Positions 34,757 to 44,076 of a DNA stretch of 64,000 nt are shown in pieces. Position 1 is the first letter of the stretch; each line of letters opens with the position of its first letter. This DNA is from an uncultured Eubacteriales bacterium (GTDB lineage: Bacteria > Bacillota > Clostridia > Christensenellales > Borkfalkiaceae): assembly GCA_905209085.1 (NCBI GenBank), contig CAJLRM010000004.1:124001-188000 (forward strand). The letters are read 5' to 3'. The notes under the pieces are model-generated. The model was given only the letters and a program-made list of their open reading frames with translations, was not told the origin of the DNA and did no database searches. The position numbers were made by a program, and so were the translations under genes.

Positions 34757-36411
34757 ATGGTTTTTTCTCCTCCTGTTCCCAAAGATACGATCACGCTCGT
34801 TCCGTTTTCGTCCGACGTCATCGTCAGGCTGTAATCGGGATAATAGAGCTGTAATCGCTTGCGGATATTGCCGATACCGATTTTTCCCGCTCCGGAAGGG
34901 GACAACGATTGATTATTTATCGCGTCCACGACGGATTGCTCGCAGCCGACGCCGTTGTCCGTGACGACGATTTGCAATCCTTTTCCCAAACGGGAAACGG
35001 ATATTTTCATCCTGCAATCGGAGTGCTTTTCTTTAAATCCGTGCGCAAAGCAGTTTTCCGCGAGCGGCTGTAAAAGCATCCGCAGGATTCGTTCCTTTTC
35101 GACGCCTTGTTCACAGTCGATCTCATAAGAAAAGTTCGCTTTTCCAAAGCGCATGGTCTGTATTTTTAAATAGATATCGAGGAAACTCGATTCGTCTTCC
35201 ACAGTGGAAAGGTTGCTCTGGTCGGTGCAATAACGAAAATATTTCACCAACAGATGCAGCGCGTCCGCTACCTCTGCATCGCTGTGTTTGAGCGCCATTC
35301 CCCGAATATTGGAAAGGGTGTTGTAGAGAAAATGGGAATTGATCTGACTGTAAAGCATATCGAGAGAAATCTGTTGCTTTTCCAGCTCCATGGCGTAAAT
35401 GTCCTGTTCCTTTTTCAACAGATCGTCTTTCGAACGGTTGAGGTTGTCTATCATTCCGTTGATTTTGACGGTGATCTCTTTCAATTCCTTGCCGTTTATA
35501 AAAGGTTCGGGGATTTTATCGAGTTCGCGCGGGATCTTTTCACAGTATTCGGAAAGCTGTTTGATGGGTTTTGTGATCACCATATTGTTGATGATATTTA
35601 CGGATACTGTTATTATTCCCGCCAAAAGCAGAACGGCGAGGTAGCTTCTCGGTACGTTCAGGGGATTGAGAGGCATGATGTTTTGCGGAACGCATATTTC
35701 GAGGCTGAATCCGTTTTCACATTCGAAGGTTTTGCCGCGCAGGGCGCTTTCGGTCAATATAGGCAGCCCGCCGTAACTCACGTTCATTTTATATTCGAGC
35801 AGACTTCCCGAGGGCAGGACGCTGTTGAAAAATATTTCGCTGTTGAGCATACAGACCGAATAATTCTGCGGCGGAAATTCCAAGGAATAGGAATCGTTTT
35901 CGAGATAAAACCGCTGCGCGAGAAAAAGGAAGTCTTCGTATCGGGGATGGACGAAAAAGAAAGTGGTGCACGAGCCGAGTTTGTCTTTCGCTTCCGCGAC
36001 GATCTCCTCGGGGACGGTAAGGGCGGAGGATTGGTATTTTGTTTCGCCGCCGTCCCCTGTGACGACAAGTCCGAGAAACACGTAATTGAGCGCGATATTG
36101 TCGTCGATGATGTCCCGCAGGAGGATTTTCGCCTTGGCGCTTTCCGTTTCCCCGCTTCGCACGGCGGCAAGGCACGCCTGTAAATTTTTGTCGTATTCGA
36201 TTTTCGCTAAGGTATTGAGGCAATTTTCCGCCACCACGTCCAACGTGGACGCCGAAGAAGTCCCCACGGCTTCCGAACGCGCTTCCATATCCTTTTTCAG
36301 CTCGATAGAGCTGAAAACCATATATAAAACGGTGAAGATCAACACGATGGATACGGATGTGAAAATATTGAAAAAGAGAATTTTTCTTACGATGCTTCCG
36401 CTTTTCTTCAT
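34738..36411 (-). CDS. Sensor histidine kinase (YesM-like)
   Basis: 557 residues from the ATG at 36411, which is preceded by AAGGGGG. The frame stays open far upstream, but that extension is antisense to the surface-protein gene and is not coding. Membrane segments lie at about 12-34 and 262-284, enclosing a ~230-residue extracellular sensor domain. A HAMP-type region follows, then the His_kinase domain with phospho-acceptor His360 in NSHFLYNTL and an ATPase domain with N-box PLAENCFAHGF and TDNGVGC/GIGNIRKRL. It senses an external glycan signal and phosphorylates the overlapping regulator. Confidence 0.94.
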   Translation of the reverse strand: MKKSGSIVRKILFFNIFTSVSIVLIFTVLYMVFSSIELKKDMEARSEAVGTSSASTLDVVAENCLNTLAKIEYDKNLQACLAAVRSGETESAKAKILLRDIIDDNIALNYVFLGLVVTGDGGETKYQSSALTVPEEIVAEAKDKLGSCTTFFFVHPRYEDFLFLAQRFYLENDSYSLEFPPQNYSVCMLNSEIFFNSVLPSGSLLEYKMNVSYGGLPILTESALRGKTFECENGFSLEICVPQNIMPLNPLNVPRSYLAVLLLAGIITVSVNIINNMVITKPIKQLSEYCEKIPRELDKIPEPFINGKELKEITVKINGMIDNLNRSKDDLLKKEQDIYAMELEKQQISLDMLYSQINSHFLYNTLSNIRGMALKHSDAEVADALHLLVKYFRYCTDQSNLSTVEDESSFLDIYLKIQTMRFGKANFSYEIDCEQGVEKERILRMLLQPLAENCFAHGFKEKHSDCRMKISVSRLGKGLQIVVTDNGVGCEQSVVDAINNQSLSPSGAGKIGIGNIRKRLQLYYPDYSLTMTSDENGTSVIVSLGTGGEKTICTMPS

Positions 36412-36493
36412 ATAGTGTGCCCCCTTACGACAAGAAATATTATAAAGTAATAAAGTCCGCTTGTCAATATTTTTTTTCACGACGTTCCTTTTG

Positions 36494-36548
36494 TCCATTA
36501 AACAAAGCGCGTTTATCCATTGAAAAGGCGAAAAACTTACGCTATAAT
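36494..36548 (+). promoter_or_regulatory. Promoter with TCCATT direct-repeat operator, glycan operon
   Basis: TCCATT at 36494-36499 and again at 36516-36521 (22-base period), with CAAAG at 36503-36507 between. The second copy runs into the -35 TTGAAA (36520-36525). A 17-base spacer and TATAAT (36543-36548) follow. The same arrangement recurs at 47125-47179. An activator overlapping the -35 is implied, most simply the divergently encoded YesN-like regulator. Confidence 0.75.
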
Positions 36549-36603
36549 GATAACGGATCGCGGAAAAGAGAAACCCGCGGATGAAAAAGGACAGGAGGAA
36601 ATT

Positions 36604-39141
36604 ATGAAAAAACTGTTGTGCGGCTGTTTGATATTTTTGGAAGCCGTCGCGCTTTCCCTCGCCCTGTGCGCGGGAAACGGGGGCCGCGGCACGCCTGCGA
36701 AAGCCGAGTCGGATTCCTTCGTCGGAACGGAAATTACTTACGACGCCTCCGTTTACGAAGACTATTATATCGGTCAGGAAAAGCAGGGGGATAACGGCTG
36801 GTATCTGTACGGGGGCAGTGTGGAAGAAGGATACTCGGAGCTGTCGGCGGTGGGGCGGAAATACAATTCCGACGCCGACTGCAACCTTTGGAAAAAGGAC
36901 GACAACGGAGAAACGTGGAACGGCATCTGGTGGAGAAACGAATTTCACTGCTTCGGTATGCAGGGCGTCGTGGCGGTATGGAAAGCGCCGTCCTCGGGAA
37001 GCGTGCGCTTTACGGGAAAGATCGAAAATTCTGTTTTGGGCAACACGGCTCAGGGATACGAGGTCAACGTCTATCGCTGTGATCAATCCGCCTGTACCCT
37101 CGTGTACGGGGAAACGGCTTCGAAAGATTATGCGGTCAATCTCAGCGGCAAGATGTTCGAGGTGAAAAAGAACGAAAAGTTTTTGTTCGAGATGAATCCG
37201 CTCTGCGCCGACGAGATGAAATGCAATTATTACGTCAAAGCGGCGTTTGTTTCCGCGGGGACGGACGCGCCCGACCCGCAGGACGAATACGAAAAATATG
37301 TTCCCGGTCTTAACGATACGGCTTCGGATAACGAATATTACAAGTTTTCCGCGGAATACGCGCAGCTGCCGGACTCCGATCTGACCGCCGGTTTTTCGCA
37401 GGAGCAAGGGACAGGCGGCGTTTGGTATCTCAAAGGGGACGTGGAAAAAAAGTACGAAAGAATGAAATTCGACGGGGAGAATTGGCAGGGGGAAACGTAT
37501 CAGAAGATCAGTTCCTCTTACGAATTCACGACGGGGGAAAACGGCAGCAATACCATGTTGATGTATCGCGCGCAGGCGGACGGAAAATTGGAAGCGATCA
37601 TCCGCGAGAAAAACACCAGCTTTTCGGACAGCGAAGGCTGCGACGGCGTCCGTTTCCGGATAGCCGTGAGGAGATACGACAGAAGCACTTACGCTTTTTC
37701 GGACGCGCAGACATTGTTCGAACGGGAAGCAGAACCCGACGCGTATTTTGTGAAAACTTCCGTGTTGACGCTGCCTATGTCCGCGGGGGATATGCTGTTT
37801 CTCATCGTGGAAGGTAAGGAAACGAGCTGGTGCGATCATTATTTCGTCATGCCCAAGTTTAATTATACGGCTTCGGGGGAAGCGGTAACGCTTCCCGACG
37901 ACATCGGCGCGGAGCCTCTGTACGAGGAACAGTTCGGCGCCGATCAGGGATACTGCAACTGGTATTACATGACGGGATTCGAGGATGAGTATTACCGCAT
38001 GATTTACGATGCGGGCGAATTTGTGGGCATAGAGAGCTATAACTCCGTCAGCGCCTCTTACATGACTCCCGGCAACGGCATGGCGGCCATCAGAATGTAT
38101 GCCTGCACGGACACGGGAAAAATCGACGTCAGAGGATACTTGCAGAAAGTGGATCACAAGGCGGCGGAGGTAGGCGACGGCGTTGGCTTCCGATATTATC
38201 TTTTGGGAGAAACTCCGTTTTTGGACAGACATATCGACGGGGACGATTATACGGTGTACGATCTCTCCCGCGTCATCGATGTGAAGAAGGGCGATATTCT
38301 CGTATTTTACGTCGATTCGGGCGGAAACAACTATAATTCTTACGACACGGTGACGCTCAACGCCTATATCACGTATGTCGAAAGCGCGGGCGACGCCGAC
38401 GAAACTTTCGATTTGGGCGACAGAGGGGTAATTAACGGCTATCCCCTGCGCCCGCAGTATATCTCCGAGGAGGAAGCGCAGGCGTATTACGGCAAGGAAC
38501 AGGGCGAAAACGGCTGGTACTATGCCTACGGGAGCGTCGAAAAAGGATATTACCTGATGGATTACGACGTCTTCGGGGACGTATGGAAAAATCCCTCCGT
38601 GGATACGTTTACGAGGCTGAGCAAAGGCTCTCTGCATCCCGGATACGACAACGAGGAATGTATTTTAATCAAACGGATCGATCAGGCGGGCAAAATTCGC
38701 CTCATGTCCTATTATAATCTGCACGACGGCGATGGCGACGGGGTGGTGGTCAATATCTACTATAACGGCGCTTTGTTAAACAGCGAGGAATTGACTACGA
38801 CGGACAGACGCTATTATTACAGGGATATAGAGGTTTCCGCAGGCGATCTCATCTTTCTTTCGATAGGAAACAAAAAAGGTCATGAAAACTCCTTCGACAA
38901 CACCTCCGCCACATTGGTGGCGGCATATCTGGAAACGTCGGGGGAAGCCGTGGAATTCACGGACGACGAAGTGGGACAGAAAATCAAGGCCCCTTCCGTT
39001 CCCGACGATAAATTGACGCCCGTAAAGGTGCGGCACGAAGGCGCGGGAAGCGGCTGTAAATCGTCTTTTGCCGCAACCGGGCTGGCGGGATTGTCAGTCG
39101 GCATCGCCGCGCTCGTCATAAAGAGGAGGAAACAGAGATGA
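36604..39141 (+). CDS. Modular surface protein, four repeated beta-sandwich modules, Cys-containing C-terminal anchor
   Basis: 845 residues from the ATG at 36604 (AGGAGG upstream; an in-frame ATG at 36520 lies within the promoter). An N-terminal signal peptide is followed by four related modules of about 170-180 residues. Each opens with a Q-x-x-x-x-WY-x-x-G motif (EKQGDNGWYLYGGSVEEGY, QEQGTGGVWYLKGDVEKKY, ADQGYCNWYYMTGFEDEYY, KEQGENGWYYAYGSVEKGY). The C terminus is GSGCKSS, a hydrophobic segment and KRRKQR. I know no name for the module; a glycan-binding role is inferred from context. It is the first gene of the operon and overlaps the next by ATGA. Confidence 0.8.
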   Translation: MKKLLCGCLIFLEAVALSLALCAGNGGRGTPAKAESDSFVGTEITYDASVYEDYYIGQEKQGDNGWYLYGGSVEEGYSELSAVGRKYNSDADCNLWKKDDNGETWNGIWWRNEFHCFGMQGVVAVWKAPSSGSVRFTGKIENSVLGNTAQGYEVNVYRCDQSACTLVYGETASKDYAVNLSGKMFEVKKNEKFLFEMNPLCADEMKCNYYVKAAFVSAGTDAPDPQDEYEKYVPGLNDTASDNEYYKFSAEYAQLPDSDLTAGFSQEQGTGGVWYLKGDVEKKYERMKFDGENWQGETYQKISSSYEFTTGENGSNTMLMYRAQADGKLEAIIREKNTSFSDSEGCDGVRFRIAVRRYDRSTYAFSDAQTLFEREAEPDAYFVKTSVLTLPMSAGDMLFLIVEGKETSWCDHYFVMPKFNYTASGEAVTLPDDIGAEPLYEEQFGADQGYCNWYYMTGFEDEYYRMIYDAGEFVGIESYNSVSASYMTPGNGMAAIRMYACTDTGKIDVRGYLQKVDHKAAEVGDGVGFRYYLLGETPFLDRHIDGDDYTVYDLSRVIDVKKGDILVFYVDSGGNNYNSYDTVTLNAYITYVESAGDADETFDLGDRGVINGYPLRPQYISEEEAQAYYGKEQGENGWYYAYGSVEKGYYLMDYDVFGDVWKNPSVDTFTRLSKGSLHPGYDNEECILIKRIDQAGKIRLMSYYNLHDGDGDGVVVNIYYNGALLNSEELTTTDRRYYYRDIEVSAGDLIFLSIGNKKGHENSFDNTSATLVAAYLETSGEAVEFTDDEVGQKIKAPSVPDDKLTPVKVRHEGAGSGCKSSFAATGLAGLSVGIAALVIKRRKQR

Positions 39142-41576
39142 AAAAGCTCATAGCGACCATTCTTTGCGCCGCGCTGGCGGTTTCGTTCGTCGGCTGCGGG
39201 AAGGATTCTCCGTCCTTGGAGGAGTATAAAATGATAACGGTTTTGGAGAGCGGGGACGCCTATGTGGGGTACGATCCCGAAAATGCCGCTTTCGAATTCG
39301 GCACAGAAGCTGTGAAACAGACGGTCGCCGCGGACAAAAGCGGCTTTGGGATCAGGAGTCTTGTAAATAAGACGAGCGGCGCGGAGTACGTGGGAGAGGG
39401 AAAAAAGCTCGGATTCCGCTTTACGGAGGGCGAAAAGGAGTATACGTCCGAGGATTTGGAACTTACCTATAAAGACTATGCGGCGGAAATCGCGGAGCAC
39501 GGAGAAATCGTTTTCACCTTGTCGCTCGGCGGCAAAAAGTACGACGTGGAATACACGTTCACGATCTATCCCGGCACCTCTTTGATAAAGAGCCGCTACA
39601 AGCTCATCAACACGCAGAAAAACGCCGTATCCCTTAAAAATCTCAGCTTTATCGATTTTGAAGGGACGACGGGGGAAGAGGGGAGCGAGAAGCTGGTTTA
39701 CATGACGGGCGGCGGCAATTTTACGGGAAGCCTGTTGCTCAAAGAAAATTCTATTTCCGACGGGTATTCCAAAACGATGCTCAGTTACGACGAGCGGGAA
39801 GTCGCCACCAATAGCAAGGGCTATTACGACAGCACGCAGGATCAATGGAACGGATACAGCGGATACGAGCCTTTCTTTGCGCTGCAAAACGCGCGTAGCG
39901 GCGGCGGAATTTATTTCGGATTCGAATACGCGGGACTTTGGGAAGCGTCCGTAAAGAAAGCGGAGAATATTTCTTTAAAAGCCGGGCTTACTCTCTATAC
40001 GAAGACCTTGGAAAAGGGCGAGTCCTTCCTTTCGCCGGAAGCTTTTTGGGGAACGTTTACCGATAACCTCGACAACGCCACCAATGACCTTTTGTATTAT
40101 CAATACGAGTACAATTGGGATGAAACGGGAGAGATTTTTCCGCTTTGTACGACGGATACGTGGTCTTCGCTTTCCAAAGTTTCCTTTGAAAACGTCGTCG
40201 CGCTGTCGGAGCAGGCGAGATATCTCGGCCTCGATATGGTGCATATCGACGACAATTTGAGCGGCGTGGGCTGGTACGACAAAAAAATGGATTGGAACAA
40301 TACGTTCGACGTCAGGTCGATCTCCGATTATCTGCACGCTTCCGGTATGAAATCCTCCGTATGGGCGACGACGCAGCATTATGATTATACGTCTGATGCG
40401 ATCGGGGAAAACAAGGGATTGGAAATTCCCGAATTGGATTCCGGTTATTACGGTCCGCTGCTCTGCGTGGGCAACGATAAGACGCTCTCTTTCATGAAGG
40501 AAAAACTCGACGACATCGTATCGAGAAACGCTCTCGATATGGTCAAAACGGACGGATGGGTCATCGCGCCCTGCGACGATATTTCCCATTCCCACAGTAC
40601 GGACGACAACGGCTGTTCCGCGTCTTATTCTCAATATTACGGCTTTCTCGACTATCTGGAAAGCGCTTGCAAAAACAATCCCGGTTTCAGTTGGATTATG
40701 TGCGCTTCGGGCGGGGAGCTGCACGGCTTCGAGTTCCTCAAATACGCCACGTACGTCACGACGACGGACGGCGCCGCGGAAAATCCCGTCAACAGTTTAT
40801 CCTATCTCTTTCCGTCGGGAAAATTCCAGTCGGGATACGCGCAGGTACAGAGCTATTCTCCCGCCAATACCCGTACTTACGGGTTCGTGGGCGGCTTGTG
40901 CACGATACTCAGCGTGGAGGATACGAGCGAGGAGTATGCGGCGAATAAGGAAAAGATGCGCGGGGACGTCGCTCTTTACCGCTATTTAAGAAACAGCGGC
41001 GTTTTGGGCAGATATTCGAAACAATACCATCTGACGACGGCGGTGCTCGGTCAGTCGCTGTATATGAAGACGGATAGAGAGGCGGACAGGGCGGTCGTGA
41101 TGGGGATTCCCGCGGGATACGACAAAAAGATATATCCCGTCGGACTCAAAGCAGACAAGACGTATACGGTCAGTTTTTATAATAACAAAAACTACTATAC
41201 GGCGACGGGAAAAGACCTTTTGGAAAAGGGCATCTCCGTCGAGGGCTGCGCGGAGGGCGAGATGATATTCTTCAATATGCCCCTTACGCCGCAGAGCGGC
41301 AGGGACAAGACGGCGCCCGTCATGGCGGAGAATTCCTGTACGGCGGAAAACGCGATCTACGCGGGCGTATCCGGCGTCGCGCTCCGCTGGGATGCCGCTA
41401 CGGACGATAATTTCGTTTCCTATTACGACGTCTATAAAAACGGAGCGTTCGCAGACAGGGTATCTTCGGGGACTTTCTGGTTCGATAAGACGGCCGCGGA
41501 CGGGGACGAATACGAAGTTCGCGCGGCGGACGGGGACGACAACGTTTCTTCGTTTGTAAGAGCGGCAAGGAGGTAA
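39138..41576 (+). CDS. GH36-like (alpha-galactosidase-type) lipoprotein
   Basis: 812 residues. Signal peptide with lipobox FVGC. An N-terminal beta-supersandwich domain (about 30-330) is followed by a TIM barrel in the GH36/clan GH-D style. YLGLDMVHIDDNLSGVGWY is the strand with paired Asp. LDMVKTDGW contains the candidate nucleophile Asp472. WIMCASGGELHGFEFLKY with YVTTTDGA supplies the candidate acid/base Asp544. A C-terminal beta domain and Fn3-like tail end the protein. The motifs are divergent from classical GH36 (KTDGW for KWDMN), so the specificity is open. It would act outside the cell on alpha-galactosides or related glycans. Confidence 0.72.
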   Translation: MKKLIATILCAALAVSFVGCGKDSPSLEEYKMITVLESGDAYVGYDPENAAFEFGTEAVKQTVAADKSGFGIRSLVNKTSGAEYVGEGKKLGFRFTEGEKEYTSEDLELTYKDYAAEIAEHGEIVFTLSLGGKKYDVEYTFTIYPGTSLIKSRYKLINTQKNAVSLKNLSFIDFEGTTGEEGSEKLVYMTGGGNFTGSLLLKENSISDGYSKTMLSYDEREVATNSKGYYDSTQDQWNGYSGYEPFFALQNARSGGGIYFGFEYAGLWEASVKKAENISLKAGLTLYTKTLEKGESFLSPEAFWGTFTDNLDNATNDLLYYQYEYNWDETGEIFPLCTTDTWSSLSKVSFENVVALSEQARYLGLDMVHIDDNLSGVGWYDKKMDWNNTFDVRSISDYLHASGMKSSVWATTQHYDYTSDAIGENKGLEIPELDSGYYGPLLCVGNDKTLSFMKEKLDDIVSRNALDMVKTDGWVIAPCDDISHSHSTDDNGCSASYSQYYGFLDYLESACKNNPGFSWIMCASGGELHGFEFLKYATYVTTTDGAAENPVNSLSYLFPSGKFQSGYAQVQSYSPANTRTYGFVGGLCTILSVEDTSEEYAANKEKMRGDVALYRYLRNSGVLGRYSKQYHLTTAVLGQSLYMKTDREADRAVVMGIPAGYDKKIYPVGLKADKTYTVSFYNNKNYYTATGKDLLEKGISVEGCAEGEMIFFNMPLTPQSGRDKTAPVMAENSCTAENAIYAGVSGVALRWDAATDDNFVSYYDVYKNGAFADRVSSGTFWFDKTAADGDEYEVRAADGDDNVSSFVRAARR

Positions 41577-41579
41577 AAA

Positions 41580-42266
41580 ATGAAAAGAGGATGGATTTTG
41601 GCTCTCGCCGCTGCGGTGCTGTTTCCCGCTTTCTCCGCCGTCACCGCGACCGCCGAGGAAAAGGATTTTATTGAAAACGACTTTCTCAACGATCTCGAAT
41701 ATTATACGGAACATTTCGAGGCGTATAAAAACGCGAATTGGCGGTTTTGTTTCGGGGAAATAAACGATTTTTACGATATGTCCTATTTTGCTCCGCAAAG
41801 GTCGTGGGTGGGCACGGAGGCATATTGCGAAATCGCAAACGGTATCCTGCACCCGGGCACGAACGAAATGGTCGTCATCGTCTGGACGGCGCCGTATGGC
41901 GGCACGCTTTCCTTCACGGCTTCCTCTCAGAAAAAGTATCACGATAACGGCGACGGTTCCTCGATGCTGATTTATAACCACGAGAAGGAATTGCTGGACG
42001 AAGAATATATGAATGTCGGGGACTCCGAAATAAAGATGTATTCGGACAGTTACGCGGTGTCTGCGGGCGACAGCGTGTATTTCGTGCTCGATTACGTGGG
42101 GAACAATTGGACGGATTCCACCGTATTCGATATTCGGATCAAGCTCGCCGACTTAGTCGGCGAAAAAGAAACGGAAAAGGGCTGCGGCGCAAGCCTCGCG
42201 GGGATAGGAGGCTCTCTTTGTCTGCTCGTCCCTCCCGTATTCCTGATCAAAAAAAGGAGAGGATAG
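41580..42266 (+). CDS. Single-module surface protein with Cys-containing C-terminal anchor
   Basis: 228 residues. Signal peptide (cut near residue 25, after TATA), one beta-rich module similar to those of the 36604 protein (WTAPYGGTLSFTASSQKKYHDNGDG ... AVSAGDSVYFVLDYVG), and the tail KGCGASLAGIGG, a hydrophobic stretch and KKRRG. It sits four bases after the GH36-like gene. Probably a minimal glycan-binding surface protein (inference). Confidence 0.78.
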   Translation: MKRGWILALAAAVLFPAFSAVTATAEEKDFIENDFLNDLEYYTEHFEAYKNANWRFCFGEINDFYDMSYFAPQRSWVGTEAYCEIANGILHPGTNEMVVIVWTAPYGGTLSFTASSQKKYHDNGDGSSMLIYNHEKELLDEEYMNVGDSEIKMYSDSYAVSAGDSVYFVLDYVGNNWTDSTVFDIRIKLADLVGEKETEKGCGASLAGIGGSLCLLVPPVFLIKKRRG

Positions 42267-42274
42267 TCCTCATC

Positions 42275-43195
42275 ATGAAAAACGAAGGGAAAAAACTTTT
42301 GCGCGAAGTGGCGAGGCACAGGGAATTATATCTCCTGTTTCTGCCCGTCGCCGCGTTTTACATAATTTTTTGTTACTATCCGATGTACGGGGTGACGCTG
42401 GCATTTAAAGACTATAACATCAAACAGGGGATCATGGGCAGTTCCTGGGTGGGCTTCGTGCATTTCACCGAGCTTTTCAAAACGGTGAAATTTACTCAGG
42501 TGCTGAGAAATACACTCGTCATCAGTTTTTTGAAGATACTCTTCTGTTTTCCCGCGCCCGTACTCGTGGCGGTGATGTTCAACGAAATGCGCGGAAAGAA
42601 ATACAAAACGGTTTTGCAGACGCTCATGTATCTTCCGCACTTTATCTCCTGGGTCATCATGGCGAAGCTCGTGCAGGACATCCTCAGCATCGACGGGGGG
42701 ATCGTCAATCGATTTATCGAACTTTTCGGAGGCACTCCAAAATCGTTCACGCTCGATCCCGACGCTTTTTACGCCATTCTCATTTGTTCGGAGATCGTCA
42801 AGGAAGTGGGGTGGGGCACGATCATTTATACGGCGGCGCTGGCGGGCGTCCCTTCGGAACTGTACGAGGCGGCGGAAGTGGACGGCTGCACCCGGTTTAA
42901 GAAAATCGTGCATATCACCATTCCCTGCATCGGCATGACTATCACCATCATGTTCATCATGACGCTCGGCAATATCATGAACGCGGGATTCGATTCGATT
43001 TTCAATCTCTACAACTCGGCGGTCTATTCCACGGCGGACATCATCGATACTTACGTTTACAGGATAGGCCTTACGAAAGGATTGTTCGAAAAGGCGACTG
43101 CGGTGGGGCTTTTCAAATCGGTCATCAATTTTATCCTCTTGATGGGATCTAACGTGATCGTCAAAAAACTGACGGGGGCGGGAATCTATGAATAA
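42275..43195 (+). CDS. CUT1 sugar ABC transporter permease (LplB family), second copy
   Basis: 306 residues from the ATG at 42275, chosen because AGGAGAGG lies 12-20 bases upstream; the frame is open to 42107 inside the previous gene. Six membrane segments. Opening ELYLLFLPVAAFYIIFCYYPMYG and EAA loop ELYEAAEVDGCTRFKKIVHI. It is paralogous to the 885-1901 protein but lacks that protein's long polar N terminus. It pairs with the next gene. Confidence 0.93.
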   Translation: MKNEGKKLLREVARHRELYLLFLPVAAFYIIFCYYPMYGVTLAFKDYNIKQGIMGSSWVGFVHFTELFKTVKFTQVLRNTLVISFLKILFCFPAPVLVAVMFNEMRGKKYKTVLQTLMYLPHFISWVIMAKLVQDILSIDGGIVNRFIELFGGTPKSFTLDPDAFYAILICSEIVKEVGWGTIIYTAALAGVPSELYEAAEVDGCTRFKKIVHITIPCIGMTITIMFIMTLGNIMNAGFDSIFNLYNSAVYSTADIIDTYVYRIGLTKGLFEKATAVGLFKSVINFILLMGSNVIVKKLTGAGIYE

Positions 43196-44057
43196 CGGAA
43201 AAAGAACTGCTTTCGATTACGTCAACGGCATTGTTTTGACTCTTCTGGCTTTGATCACGCTGTACCCGTTCTTGCAGACCCTTCTCACCTCTTTCGCTTC
43301 CTATAAGGACGTCGCGGAAGCCGATTTCCTCGTCGTTCCCTGGCATTTCACATTCGACGCGTATCGTTATATTTTTGCGGCGAAAGTGATTACGAAGCCT
43401 TTTCTCATCTCCGCGGCAGTGACGATTTTCGGCACTCTCTTTCAGCTTCTCATGACGACGATAGGGGCGTACGTCCTCTCTTCGAGAACGCTGCCTTTTC
43501 GCAAAGTCCTGATGACGGGCATCATCTTCACGATGTTTTTCGGCGGCGGGTTGATTCCCTTTGTGCTGGTGGTGCAGTCGCTGCATCTGCTCAACAGCTA
43601 TTTCGCGCTGGTCGTACCCTTCGCCGTCAACAGCTTCAATCTCATTCTATTGAGAAATTTCATCCGCGCCCTCCCTTACGAGTTGGTGGAGGCAGCGAAA
43701 ATAGACGGTTCCAGCGAGATTCGGATCCTGTTCAGCATCATCATCCCTCTCTCCGTGCCTGCGCAGATGACCATAGGTCTATACTACGCGGTGGGGCTTT
43801 GGAACGACTGGTATTGGCCGATGATCTTTCTCGAAGATACGGACAAATATCCCTTGGCGCTGGCGCTGCGTTCGCTCATCATCAACAGCTCGGGAGATCT
43901 GGAAATCGAAGGCGGATACACGCCTCTCGAATATCTCGACAGCAAATCCAAGGAGGCGGCGGTAGTGATGATCTCTATCATTCCCATGATTGCCGTCTAT
44001 CCGTTCGTTCAAAAATTCTTCGTCAAGGGCATGGTCCTCGGCGCGGTAAAAGGATAA
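43188..44057 (+). CDS. CUT1 sugar ABC transporter permease (LplC family), second copy
   Basis: 289 residues, overlapping the previous gene by eight bases. Six membrane segments, EAA loop ELVEAAKIDGSSEIRILFSI, C terminus FVKGMVLGAVKG. It is the partner of 42275 and is served by the 44077 binding protein. No ATPase gene is nearby, so a shared ATPase is expected. Confidence 0.93.
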   Translation: MNNGKRTAFDYVNGIVLTLLALITLYPFLQTLLTSFASYKDVAEADFLVVPWHFTFDAYRYIFAAKVITKPFLISAAVTIFGTLFQLLMTTIGAYVLSSRTLPFRKVLMTGIIFTMFFGGGLIPFVLVVQSLHLLNSYFALVVPFAVNSFNLILLRNFIRALPYELVEAAKIDGSSEIRILFSIIIPLSVPAQMTIGLYYAVGLWNDWYWPMIFLEDTDKYPLALALRSLIINSSGDLEIEGGYTPLEYLDSKSKEAAVVMISIIPMIAVYPFVQKFFVKGMVLGAVKG

Positions 44058-44076
44058 AATAAAAAGGAGAAAATTT

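Noticed and set aside
36520..36603. Upstream ATG for the four-module surface protein
   Set aside because: The segment overlaps the -35/-10 promoter and encodes no signal peptide; the ATG at 36604 has AGGAGG and starts a clear signal sequence.
36412..38637. Open frame continuing 2.2 kb upstream of the histidine kinase on the minus strand, giving a 1299-residue protein
   Set aside because: It is antisense to the 36604 surface-protein gene. The kinase has a proper ATG with ribosome binding site and membrane segment at 36411.
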